A stretch of 64,000 nucleotides of DNA from Methyloversatilis discipulorum (GCF_018780585.1 NZ_JADMJL010000027.1:1-64000), one strand, 5' to 3'. Positions 49,820-58,024 are shown, counted from the first letter of the stretch. A program made the numbers and translations. Notes: generated by a model not told the origin, from the letters alone.

Positions 49820-52192
49820 ATGAGTGCAGTACTACCGCCGGCGAGCGATCTGGGCGCGATGAGCGATGTGTCGAGCCGGCTGGCGTTCTTCAAGAACCTG
49901 CAGGGCGTGACGACCAAGATTCACGCCACCACCAACATCGACGAAATCATGCTTGAACTGTCGCAGGAAATTTCTGCGCTGTTCAACGCCGACCGCCTGA
50001 CCATCTACGTGCTGGGCGACGACCGGTCGACCATCGTGTCCAAGGTCAAGACCGGTCTGAATTCGTTCAAGGATCTGCGCCTGCCGCTGACCGAGCAGTC
50101 GATCGCCGGCTTCGTCGGCATGAGCCGCAAGCTGCTCAACATCCGCGACGTCTACGACGAGGCCGAGCTGAGGTCGCATTCGTCCAGCCTGAAGTTCCTC
50201 GACGGCGTGGACAAGAAGACCGGCTACCGCACCAAGCAAATGCTGGTCGCGCCGATTCTCGACCCAGAGAAGAAGGATCTGCTGGGCGTGGTCCAGCTGA
50301 TCAACAACAAGTCCGGCCAGCCCTTCTCGGCGCTGGCCGAAGAAGGCCTGCTGAGCATGGCGCACACGCTGGCAGTGGCTTTCCAGCAACGCAGCAAGCC
50401 GACGCACGTGGTCAAGTCGAAATACGACTATCTGGTCGTCGATGGCGTCATGTCGCCGCAGGAGTTCGACCTCGCCTCGCGCGCGGCGCGGCGCAAGGGC
50501 GTCGATGTCGAGGACGTGCTGGTACGCGATTTCCAGGTCAAGCAGCAGGCGATCGGTGCCTCGCTGTCGAAATTCTTCGGCGTCGCCTACGAGCCGTTCA
50601 AGCCCGAGCGAGTAAAACCCTTCGACCTGATCAGGAACCTGAAGCGCGAGTACCTCGAAGAGCAGCAATGGGTGCCCGTGGAGGACTCCAGCGAAGGCAT
50701 CGTCGTCATTGCGCTCGACCCGGAGAAGGTGAAGGGTGCGCGCGTCGTCAACAACATCTTCCCGAAGGCCAAGCTGGTCTTTCGCGTCACCACCACGAAA
50801 GAATTCGTGCAGACGCTGGATCAGTTCTACGGGTCCACGATGGACGACACCAGTGTCGGCGACCTGCTGTCCGACATGCTGGAAGAGGACGAGGTGCACG
50901 ACGCAGGTGGCGACGACGTCACGGCCGCTGCCGACAACGAACTGGTCCGGCTGGTGAACAAGATCATCATCGACGCCTACCAGCAGGGCGCATCCGACAT
51001 CCACATCGAACCCCGCCCGGGCAAGGACAAGACCCAGGTGCGTTTCCGCAAGGACGGCACCTTGCACCCCTACATCGAGGTGCCGGCCAGCTACCGCAGC
51101 GCGCTGGTCACCCGCCTGAAGATCATGTGCGACCTCGACATTTCCGAGCGCCGCAAGCCGCAGGACGGCAAGATCAAGTTCCGCAAGTTCGGCCCGCTGG
51201 ACATCGAACTGCGAGTGGCCACGATACCGTCGGCCGGCGGCGTCGAGGACGTGGTGATGCGTATCCTCGCCGCCGGCGAGCCGATACCGATCGACAAGCT
51301 GGGCGTACTGCCGCACAACCTGTCGCGACTGAAGGAAGCGGTGAGCAAGCCCTACGGCCTGTTCTTCGTATGCGGTCCGACCGGCTCCGGCAAGACGACT
51401 ACGCTGCATTCCATCCTCAGCCACATCAACACGCCGGAAACCAAGATCTGGACCGCCGAGGATCCGGTCGAAATAACGCAGAAGGGCCTGCGTCAGGTAC
51501 AGATCAACAAGAAGGCGGGGCTCGATTTCGCCGCCATCATGCGCGCGTTCCTGCGCGCCGATCCGGACGTGATCATGGTCGGTGAAATGCGCGACAAGGA
51601 AACCGTGGCCATCGGCATCGAAGCGTCGCTGACCGGTCACCTGGTGTTCTCGACGCTGCATACCAACAGTGCACCGGAATCCATCGTCCGCCTGCTCGAC
51701 ATGGGCATGGACCCGTTCAATTTTGCCGACGCGCTGCTCGGCGTCCTGGCCCAGCGGCTGGCCAAGCGTCTGTGTCCGAAGTGCAAGGAGGCCTATCACC
51801 CGGACGCCGCCGAAATGAAGCACTTCCTCGAAGAGTACTGCGAGGAGTTGCGCAATACCGCCGACTTCAAGGTCGACGCCGAAGGGGCGATGGATCGCGT
51901 GTTGAAGGACTGGATCAAGGCCTACGCCGACGACAAGGGGCGCTTCACGCTGTATCGGCCGAAGGGCTGCCCGGACTGCAGCAATACCGGCTACCGCGGC
52001 CGGCTGGGCCTGCACGAACTGATGCTCGGCACCGACCGCATCAAGAAGAACATCCAGGAACGCGAACGCGTCGCCACCATGCTCGCCACGGCACTGGAAG
52101 AGGGCATGCGTACGCTGAAGATGGACGGCATGGAAAAGGTGCTGTCCGGGCTGACCGACATGAAGCAGGTCCGCGCGGTCTGCATCAAGTAG
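49820..52192 (+). CDS. GAF-domain fused PilB/GspE-type ATPase
   Basis: A 790-residue protein. Residues about 20-195 are a GAF sensor domain (TTNIDEIMLELSQEISALF, VVQLINNKSGQPFS). About 205-360 is a GspE/PilB N-terminal domain lacking the clear MshEN c-di-GMP motif, followed by an acidic segment (LEEDEVHDAGGDD). About 385-790 is the ATPase core with Walker A GPTGSGKTT, AEDPVEITQKGLRQ, DVIMVGEMRD and a four-Cys zinc site (CPKC, CPDC). No PilC, PilM-Q or secretin gene is adjacent, so the motor must act with components encoded elsewhere. GAF domains bind cyclic nucleotides in some proteins, and the cyclase and phosphodiesterase genes next door make cAMP a candidate ligand (inference). Confidence 0.92.
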   Translation: MSAVLPPASDLGAMSDVSSRLAFFKNLQGVTTKIHATTNIDEIMLELSQEISALFNADRLTIYVLGDDRSTIVSKVKTGLNSFKDLRLPLTEQSIAGFVGMSRKLLNIRDVYDEAELRSHSSSLKFLDGVDKKTGYRTKQMLVAPILDPEKKDLLGVVQLINNKSGQPFSALAEEGLLSMAHTLAVAFQQRSKPTHVVKSKYDYLVVDGVMSPQEFDLASRAARRKGVDVEDVLVRDFQVKQQAIGASLSKFFGVAYEPFKPERVKPFDLIRNLKREYLEEQQWVPVEDSSEGIVVIALDPEKVKGARVVNNIFPKAKLVFRVTTTKEFVQTLDQFYGSTMDDTSVGDLLSDMLEEDEVHDAGGDDVTAAADNELVRLVNKIIIDAYQQGASDIHIEPRPGKDKTQVRFRKDGTLHPYIEVPASYRSALVTRLKIMCDLDISERRKPQDGKIKFRKFGPLDIELRVATIPSAGGVEDVVMRILAAGEPIPIDKLGVLPHNLSRLKEAVSKPYGLFFVCGPTGSGKTTTLHSILSHINTPETKIWTAEDPVEITQKGLRQVQINKKAGLDFAAIMRAFLRADPDVIMVGEMRDKETVAIGIEASLTGHLVFSTLHTNSAPESIVRLLDMGMDPFNFADALLGVLAQRLAKRLCPKCKEAYHPDAAEMKHFLEEYCEELRNTADFKVDAEGAMDRVLKDWIKAYADDKGRFTLYRPKGCPDCSNTGYRGRLGLHELMLGTDRIKKNIQERERVATMLATALEEGMRTLKMDGMEKVLSGLTDMKQVRAVCIK

Positions 52193-52205
52193 CGCGCCGC
52201 GGCAC

Positions 52206-53840
52206 ATGGACAAGTTCGACGACCTGCTGCGGCGCTTCGAGGATCTCAACGAGATCGGCGCCGCACTGTCGAACGAACGCAATATCGAAGCGCTGCTCGA
52301 AAAGATACTGCTCGCCGCCAAGGCCATCACCCATGCCGACGGTGGCACGCTGTATCGAACCGACGAAAGTGGTGAGCATCTGCGCTTCGAAATCATGCGC
52401 ACCGACTCGATCGGCATCGCGATGGGCGGCACCAGCGGCAAGCGGATCGTGTTTCCACCGCTGCCCCTGCATCTGCCGGGTGGCCAGCCGAATCTGTCCA
52501 TGGTCGCCGCCTACTGCGCGCTGAACCGCTGTACCGTCAATATCGCCGACGCCTACGCGGCCGAAGGCTTCGACTTCTCGGGTACTCGCGCTTTTGATGC
52601 CCGCACCGGTTACCGTTCGACCAGTTTCCTGACCGTGCCGATGATGAACCACGAAGGTCGGGTCATCGGCGTGCTGCAACTGATCAACGCTGTCGACCCG
52701 GCGAGTGGCGTGGTGGGCGTGTTTTCCGATTCCGATCGCCGGCTGGCCGAGTCGCTTGCATCGCAGGCCGCCATTGCGCTGACCAACCGGCAACTGGTGA
52801 GCCAGCTCGAAGCGCTGTTCGAATCCTTCATCACGTTGATCAACAATGCGATCGACGAAAAATCGCCCTACACCGGTGGCCACTGCCAGCGTGTGCCGAC
52901 GCTGACCATGATGCTGGCCGAGGCGGTCAACGACACGACCGAAGGCCCGCTGGCCGACTTCACGATGACCGACGCCGACCGCTACGAGCTGAAGATCGCC
53001 GGCCTGCTGCACGACTGCGGCAAGGTGACCACGCCGGTGCACGTGGTCGACAAGGCGACCAAGCTGCAGACCATATTCGACCGCATCCAGCTGGTCGACG
53101 CGCGCTTCGAACTGATACGGCGCGACATCGAACTCGCCACCCTGCGCCGGCAACTGGCGCTCGGGCCGGACCCGACGCCTGCCATGCGGGAACGGGTCGA
53201 GCGCGACGGTACCGATCTGCTCAATGAGGTCGAGGGCGACCGCACCTTCCTGCGCCAAGCGAATATCGGCTCGGAGCGCATGAGCGACGCTGACGTCGAG
53301 CGGGTGCACGCGATCGCACGGCGCTGGTCGTGGACCGACGCCCACGGCGTCGTCCATCCCTGCCTTAGCGCCGACGAGGTCGAGAACCTGACCATACGCG
53401 CCGGCACGCTGACCGGCGCAGAGCGCGAAATCATCAATTACCACATCGTTTCGACGATACGCATGCTCGAATCGCTGCCCTGGCCGCGCCACCTGACCAA
53501 TGTGCCGGAGTACGCAGGTGGCCATCATGAACGGATGGACGGCAAGGGCTACCCGCGCGGTCTGACCCGCGAGCAGATGAGCGTGCAGGCCCGCGTGATG
53601 GGCATCGCCGACATCTTCGAAGCGCTGACCGCAAAGGACAGGCCGTACAAGCGGCCGATGAAGCTGTCCGAAGCGCTGCACATCCTCGGCAAGTTCCGCC
53701 TCAACGGCCACATCGACCCCGACCTGTTCGATGTGTTCGTCCGCCAGCAGGTCTACCTGCGCTACGCCGAGAAATTCCTGGACCCGGAACAGATCGACCA
53801 CGTCGACCTTTCTGCCATTCCTGGCTACGCGGTGAACTGA
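52206..53840 (+). CDS. GAF-HD-GYP protein, putative c-di-GMP phosphodiesterase
   Basis: A 544-residue cytoplasmic protein with an N-terminal GAF domain (about 15-195; VLQLINAVDPASG) and a helical linker. An HD-GYP domain (about 215-510) has HDCGK near residue 262, GGHHERMDGKGYPRGL near 440 and DIFEALTAKDRPYK. All signature residues are present, so hydrolysis of c-di-GMP is likely. Unusually, about 140 residues separate HDxGK from the next His (INYH), so an extra helical segment of about 110 residues is inserted in the catalytic domain. It starts 13 bases after the ATPase gene. Confidence 0.9.
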   Translation: MDKFDDLLRRFEDLNEIGAALSNERNIEALLEKILLAAKAITHADGGTLYRTDESGEHLRFEIMRTDSIGIAMGGTSGKRIVFPPLPLHLPGGQPNLSMVAAYCALNRCTVNIADAYAAEGFDFSGTRAFDARTGYRSTSFLTVPMMNHEGRVIGVLQLINAVDPASGVVGVFSDSDRRLAESLASQAAIALTNRQLVSQLEALFESFITLINNAIDEKSPYTGGHCQRVPTLTMMLAEAVNDTTEGPLADFTMTDADRYELKIAGLLHDCGKVTTPVHVVDKATKLQTIFDRIQLVDARFELIRRDIELATLRRQLALGPDPTPAMRERVERDGTDLLNEVEGDRTFLRQANIGSERMSDADVERVHAIARRWSWTDAHGVVHPCLSADEVENLTIRAGTLTGAEREIINYHIVSTIRMLESLPWPRHLTNVPEYAGGHHERMDGKGYPRGLTREQMSVQARVMGIADIFEALTAKDRPYKRPMKLSEALHILGKFRLNGHIDPDLFDVFVRQQVYLRYAEKFLDPEQIDHVDLSAIPGYAVN

Positions 53841-53844
53841 CGTT

Positions 53845-53880
53845 TTTTGTCACATGCTGCCGGTGAACGGCAGGACAAAA
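53845..53880. other. hairpin after the GAF-HD-GYP gene
   Basis: CTGCCG and CGGCAG around GTGAA, extended on both sides by TTTTGTC and GACAAAA across a 5-base bulge. On the plus strand the T-run precedes the hairpin, so it would terminate minus-strand transcription better than plus. It separates the signalling island from the pilin promoter. Confidence 0.45.
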
Positions 53881-53959
53881 GCATCTGTGTCGAAACGTGT
53901 CTCGGCGCCCGGAACGAAAAACCCTTGTGTTTCAGCGAACTGTAAAAAAGTGCTAAAGC

Positions 53960-53975
53960 TGGCACCCGCCTTGCT
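53960..53975 (+). promoter_or_regulatory. sigma-54 (RpoN) promoter of the pilin gene
   Basis: TGGCAC, five bases, TTGCT: a -24/-12 element with the GG and GC pairs correctly spaced. It lies 51 bases before the pilin ATG, giving a leader of about 40 bases with the ribosome-binding site AGGAGA. Type IV pilin genes in Pseudomonas and Neisseria relatives are typically RpoN- and PilR-dependent. The activator site was not located. Confidence 0.8.
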
Positions 53976-54025
53976 CGATATCACCCTGAGCGCAGACGCG
54001 CCCGTTCCGTTCAATACAGGAGAGA

Positions 54026-54463
54026 GTGATGAAAAAGGTTCAGCAAGGTTTCACCCTGATCGAACTGATGATCGTGGTCGCGATCATCGGCATTCTGGCG
54101 GCGATCGCGATTCCGCAGTATCAGGACTACGTCACGCGAGCCCGCTGGACGGATAACATCAGTTCGGTTGGCGGAATTAAAGCTGCGATTGGTGAATGTG
54201 TTCAGCGAGAAGGGGCTGTGGCGTCGTGTGATACGGTTGGCGAACTCGGTTTGCCAGCTATCACCAACCCCGCAAATGGTACCGTCACGATTACCGCGGA
54301 CACCGCGGCAATTCAGATTGCAGGGGCAAACCAACTTGCCGGTTGTACCGTAACTCTCACACCTGGGGCGCTGGGTGGAACCAATCTGACCTGGACGACG
54401 ACGGTAAGTGGAACAATGAATGGAAATGCGTGCGGCAAGCGCCAGACGGGCCTTGGTACCTAA
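54026..54463 (+). CDS. pilA: type IV major pilin
   Basis: A 145-residue type IVa pilin. It has a short leader (MKKVQQG), cleavage before [20 protein letters not shown] with the key Glu5, then [12 protein letters not shown]. Four Cys residues in the globular part (GEC, ASCD, AGCT, NACG) should form disulfides including the C-terminal loop. The first about 40 codons are GC-rich and conserved. The rest is visibly AT-richer and variable, as expected for an exchanged antigenic part. The frame ends with Thr (GKRQTGLGT), five bases before the next possible start. Confidence 0.95.
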   Translation: MMKKVQQGFTLIELMIVVAIIGILAAIAIPQYQDYVTRARWTDNISSVGGIKAAIGECVQREGAVASCDTVGELGLPAITNPANGTVTITADTAAIQIAGANQLAGCTVTLTPGALGGTNLTWTTTVSGTMNGNACGKRQTGLGT

Positions 54464-54467
54464 CGCA

Positions 54468-55859
54468 ATGCAGGTCGTTTCAAAAAAACTCCCGCTGGTC
54501 GGGAGTTTTTTTTTGGCATTCTCAATAGTGCCGTTTTTTCTTACCAGTCATCTCGATTGGTACTTTCATGACTTGTCTCGCATAGCGCAGGTTGTGTTGG
54601 TCTTGCTAATGTCGTTTTGTTCTTTTCGGGTGCCGAGACGAATATCGAATAAGTTTGTGGTGATATCACTTCTACTGTTGAGCGGTGTGGTCGGGGCCGG
54701 TCGCTGGGGAGCTATTGAGTCGCTCCACTTCATGGCGCTCATAGGGTGTGCTTGGATCTGGTTCTGTCGTCTAAGGGAGCGTCCAGAGCCCCAGTTGCCG
54801 AGCTTGCTGTTCGGTCTGTCAGCACTTTATCTTGTATTGGTCCTTTTGCCGCGATGGATGGCGTTTGCATCGGAAGTCTTTGTTTTTTATCCGAGCGATT
54901 TTTTTTCCGGTTTTGAGAATCCGCGTTTTTTCGGCCATTGGGTCACGTTAACGTTGCCCTTGATGGTCCACGTGGTTCTGCGCGAGGCGGACAAAACGAG
55001 GGAAATCCTGCGCCACGCATTGTGGGTGGTGGTGGCGATGTGGGTGGCTTTCGCCATCGCATCTGGAACGCGAGGGAGTTGGCTTGCCTTGGGTCTGGTC
55101 ACAATGGCGCTACCTATGGTCGGACCGGCCGGCGCGCAATTGGCCCGCGGAACAATAGTGGCTGCGGTGTGCGGTTTGGTGATCTATCTTCTGATGTTTC
55201 TGGTGGTTCCTTTTTTAATGCAAGGAAGCGTAGCCCTCGTTGGTGTTGAGCGACTTTCTGAAGGCGCACAGTTATCGAGACGTGACGAACTCTGGTCTCT
55301 TTCGCTCAAGGGGATCGCTGCTCAGCCGTTTCTGGGGGCAGGTCCAATGATGTTCGCTGCAACCAATAATGGAGTGGGGGCGCACCCGCACAATGTCATT
55401 CTACAGTTGGCCTATGAATGGGGGCTGCCGCTCACGATCTTGCTCGTGTACGTCGTTTTTTGGGCAGGTTTGAGGCAGCTGAGCGTGTGTCGTCAGCACG
55501 GGAACCCTCTGCGTGCAGCTTTGCTTGCGTCGATCACGGGCGGCCTTATTCAAGCTCAACTCGATGGCATTCTTGTCATGCCATTCAGCCAGACGTTATT
55601 TGCCCTTTTATGTGCATGGCTTGGTTCTCTAACGCCGCGTGATCAGTACCTCGAAATGGACCGTGGCTTTGCGGTGCGAGCATTGTGTTGTGCTTGCGCC
55701 ATCGCATTGGGAATACTGTGTCTGCCGGAATTGCAGGACCTCCGGAAGTGGGAAACGGCCACCCTTGACGAAATGGGGGCGTCTCAGTTCTTACCCCGAT
55801 TCTGGGTACAAGGCGTGATCCCTGCTGACAGTCAGTCCAGACTGCTTACTGGTCAATAA
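54468..55859 (+). CDS. Wzy/O-antigen-ligase-like protein, probable pilin O-glycosyltransferase
   Basis: A polytopic membrane protein of up to 463 residues with ten or more hydrophobic segments and the ligase-family loop AHPHNVILQLAYEWGLP. In Pseudomonas aeruginosa group I strains a related protein (TfpO/PilO) is encoded right after pilA and attaches an O-antigen unit to the pilin; that arrangement is mirrored here. The gene is markedly AT-richer than its neighbours. The start is uncertain: the ATG at 54468 would make the pilA terminator hairpin part of the coding sequence. TTG 54513 or GTG 54528 lie just after it, and ATG 54609 would cost a membrane helix. The stop region overlaps the convergent sixA gene by 14 bases. 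Confidence 0.78.
   Translation: MQVVSKKLPLVGSFFLAFSIVPFFLTSHLDWYFHDLSRIAQVVLVLLMSFCSFRVPRRISNKFVVISLLLLSGVVGAGRWGAIESLHFMALIGCAWIWFCRLRERPEPQLPSLLFGLSALYLVLVLLPRWMAFASEVFVFYPSDFFSGFENPRFFGHWVTLTLPLMVHVVLREADKTREILRHALWVVVAMWVAFAIASGTRGSWLALGLVTMALPMVGPAGAQLARGTIVAAVCGLVIYLLMFLVVPFLMQGSVALVGVERLSEGAQLSRRDELWSLSLKGIAAQPFLGAGPMMFAATNNGVGAHPHNVILQLAYEWGLPLTILLVYVVFWAGLRQLSVCRQHGNPLRAALLASITGGLIQAQLDGILVMPFSQTLFALLCAWLGSLTPRDQYLEMDRGFAVRALCCACAIALGILCLPELQDLRKWETATLDEMGASQFLPRFWVQGVIPADSQSRLLTGQ
54482..54514 (+). terminator. intrinsic terminator after pilA, overlapping the ligase start
   Basis: CTCCCG pairs with CGGGAG around a 5-base loop, flanked by seven A and nine T bases, so the stem extends and a strong U-run follows. 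It starts 19 bases after the pilA stop and lies within the longest reading frame of the downstream ligase. Confidence 0.9.
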
Positions 55860-56304
55860 GATCTGTCCCCAGGCAACAGCGCAGCACTTGCTGAGTTGCA
55901 CCATCCCTTACGCGGTTGGTGATCCACCATATTGCCCCCTTCTTCACCGACCACTCCGCCTCCTCACCCGACAGCAACAGCGCCGCCACCCGCCCCAGCG
56001 TCGGCTGATGCCCCACCACCAGAACTGCCCCGCTGCCCGTCGGCCACTCGGTCGCCGCGATCAGGTCAGCGACCGACGCGTCGGTGCTCAGCAGCCGTGA
56101 GGTTTCGAAATCCAGTTCCAGTGCCTGCGCGGTCTGCTGGCAACGGGTGGCCGGGCTGACCAGGATGCGGGTGTTCTTCGGCAGGCGGGGTTTCAGCCAG
56201 GCGGCCATCTGCTTGGCCTGCTTCTCGCCGCGCGCGGAGAGCTTGCGGCTGGCGTCGGGTACGGTGTCGAGCGCTTCGGCGTGGCGCCACAGGATCAGTT
56301 CCAT
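55846..56304 (-). CDS. sixA: phosphohistidine phosphatase SixA
   Basis: A 152-residue histidine phosphatase-superfamily protein with the catalytic LWRHAEA at residues 5-11, TRCQQTAQ and VGHQPTLGRV. SixA removes phosphate from histidine-phosphotransfer proteins, notably the nitrogen PTS in E. coli. The ATG has a GAGGAG ribosome-binding site. Its 3' end overlaps the convergent ligase gene by 14 bases. Confidence 0.92.
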   Translation of the reverse strand: MELILWRHAEALDTVPDASRKLSARGEKQAKQMAAWLKPRLPKNTRILVSPATRCQQTAQALELDFETSRLLSTDASVADLIAATEWPTGSGAVLVVGHQPTLGRVAALLLSGEEAEWSVKKGAIWWITNRVRDGATQQVLRCCLGTDLIDQ

Positions 56305-56383
56305 CGATGTCTCCTCGTGTTCTTGTCGGGCGCGCGCAGTGTGGTGAGGCGACGTGACGGATGCATGACACGAAGCTCCGGAT

Positions 56384-57874
56384 TCAGCGCGGGCGAGGCA
56401 TGCGCTCCAGGCGCTTGAGCAGCTTTGGCGCCTCGTCAACGATTTTCCGGTAGCGCGGCATGTGATGGGCGGCGATCTGCGCGACCGCAGCGAGCCGGGC
56501 CGGGTCGCTGCCGGCGGCGGCCAGCAGGCGCGGGCCGGCCTGGCTGAGATCGTTGATGAAACCCAGTTGCTCCTGCGCGGCCGCCAGTGTTTCGAGCGCG
56601 CGCCGGGCGCGATTGGCGTGCAGCAGCGGCAGGTTGAATTCGAGCGCGTAGCGCAGCCGCTTCACGTCGATGCGCAGCGCGTGCAGCGCGGCGATGTCGC
56701 CCGATCTCGCCAGACGGGCGGCGGCAATCATGCGGGTATGGGCGCGCGCAAGACGCTTTCTGGCGAGGGCGGCCAGCGTCGGCGCGTCCGGCCGTTCGTC
56801 GAGCCGGTGCAGCACGTCGAGCAGCGCGATCATCAGTCGCGCCTGCCGACCGTCCTGCAAGGCACGGATGACGCGCTCGCGCACTTCGCTGCGAATGGCA
56901 TGCAGCGTGCGGGCGAGCTCGTTCAGCTCTGGCGTGGCTGTCGTCCCGAGCAGCGGCGCCACCAGTTCGGACTGCAGTACGTCGCGGTCACGCAACTCGC
57001 CCAGTTCGCACGCCAGCGCACGCAGGTGCTGCGCAAGGTCGTCGGCGCTGCCGTCCGGCAACGCGGGCGCGAACACACGCAACGCGCTGCGCAGCCGGCG
57101 CAGCGCGACGCGCATCTGGTGGATGAATTCCGGCGCATCGCCGTGCAGCGCGCCGTGTTCGTTCGCCTGGTAGTGGGCGATGCAGTCCAGCGCGACAGCA
57201 CGGAAGGCGTCCGCGGCCGAGCCCTCCGGGTCTATCGGCGAGCGGCCGGCGCGCACCGGCTCGAGGGCGGCGCCGGTCATCAGGTCATAGCCGCGTTGCG
57301 CCTTGCTGCGCGACTCGGCGCGCAGCGGCAGCGTTGCTGCGAGACGGGCGGCGAAATCGAGCAGGGTGTCGACCGGGGCACCGGCCAGTTCGAGTTCGAG
57401 TTCGGAAATGGTTTCGCGGCGCTCGCCGGCGATGATGTGACCGCGATCGGCCATCAGCAGCAGTTCACCGCCGCCAGCGCGGAAGCGCCATTCGCGCCGT
57501 TCGAAGGTGGTGTCGAACACGGTGATGAGCACGCCGCGGTCGCGCAGCGTTTCGAGTTCCGTCCGCAGTGCGGGGTCGTCGATGGCCGAGAAATCGAAGT
57601 GCCCGCTGAAGGGCTGTTCCCATTCCGGGCGCGAGGACAGCCCTGCGCGCGATGCGCTGGCGCACTTCACTGTCTGCAGCCAGCGCCGCCCAGCGCGACG
57701 CAGGCGCAGCGCGACGCGCTGGCGCCGCAGTGCGAGATCGGGGGTGTCGAAATAGAGGTTGCGCAGCGTCTGCGTGTGCGGATGCGCGATTGCTTCGCGC
57801 AGCAGCGGGTGGCGGGAGAATGCGCGCCAGCCGGCGTCGGCCATCGCCAGTTTGAGTTCGATTTCCTGGGCCAT
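56384..57874 (-). CDS. CYTH-CHAD protein, inorganic triphosphatase-like
   Basis: A 496-residue protein. An N-terminal CYTH domain (about 1-200) starts MAQEIELKLAM, giving the ExExK signature for triphosphate and metal binding. A C-terminal CHAD domain (about 220-490) is helical and rich in conserved His and Arg (HQMRVALRRLRSALRVF, ALRIDVKRLRYALEF). This is the YgiF layout; CYTH hydrolyses tripolyphosphate and CHAD binds polyphosphate granules. The ATG at 57874 directly precedes the CYTH motif. Confidence 0.92.
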   Translation of the reverse strand: MAQEIELKLAMADAGWRAFSRHPLLREAIAHPHTQTLRNLYFDTPDLALRRQRVALRLRRAGRRWLQTVKCASASRAGLSSRPEWEQPFSGHFDFSAIDDPALRTELETLRDRGVLITVFDTTFERREWRFRAGGGELLLMADRGHIIAGERRETISELELELAGAPVDTLLDFAARLAATLPLRAESRSKAQRGYDLMTGAALEPVRAGRSPIDPEGSAADAFRAVALDCIAHYQANEHGALHGDAPEFIHQMRVALRRLRSALRVFAPALPDGSADDLAQHLRALACELGELRDRDVLQSELVAPLLGTTATPELNELARTLHAIRSEVRERVIRALQDGRQARLMIALLDVLHRLDERPDAPTLAALARKRLARAHTRMIAAARLARSGDIAALHALRIDVKRLRYALEFNLPLLHANRARRALETLAAAQEQLGFINDLSQAGPRLLAAAGSDPARLAAVAQIAAHHMPRYRKIVDEAPKLLKRLERMPRPR

Positions 57875-57945
57875 CGTTTCCGTGCCTGAGCGGGGTCCTG
57901 TGCCCGCGACCGGGCCGATGGTAGAACGAAAGCGGTGTTCTTCGT

Positions 57946-57973
57946 CACCTCGACCCGGCTGCACGTCGAGGTG
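57946..57973 (-). terminator. hairpin downstream of moaC, possible terminator
   Basis: A 9-bp perfect inverted repeat (CACCTCGAC with GTCGAGGTG, 10-base loop) in the 150-base gap between moaC and the CYTH-CHAD gene. No U-run follows on the minus strand, so termination would be weak or Rho-assisted. Confidence 0.35.
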
Positions 57974-58024
57974 CTGGCGATTCCAGCCCCGCCTTGCTCC
58001 GAGCGGCGCCTGTGCCGACCGGCT

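Noticed and set aside
49832-52501. Very long open frame (889 codons) on the minus strand opposite the GAF-ATPase gene
   Set aside because: It is fully antisense to a gene with clear motifs, its translation is His/Gln/Asp/Val-rich with no known domain, and such frames are common opposite GC-rich genes. Similar shadows at 6514-8709, 42793-44982, 46613-48397 and 20444-22531 were also dropped.
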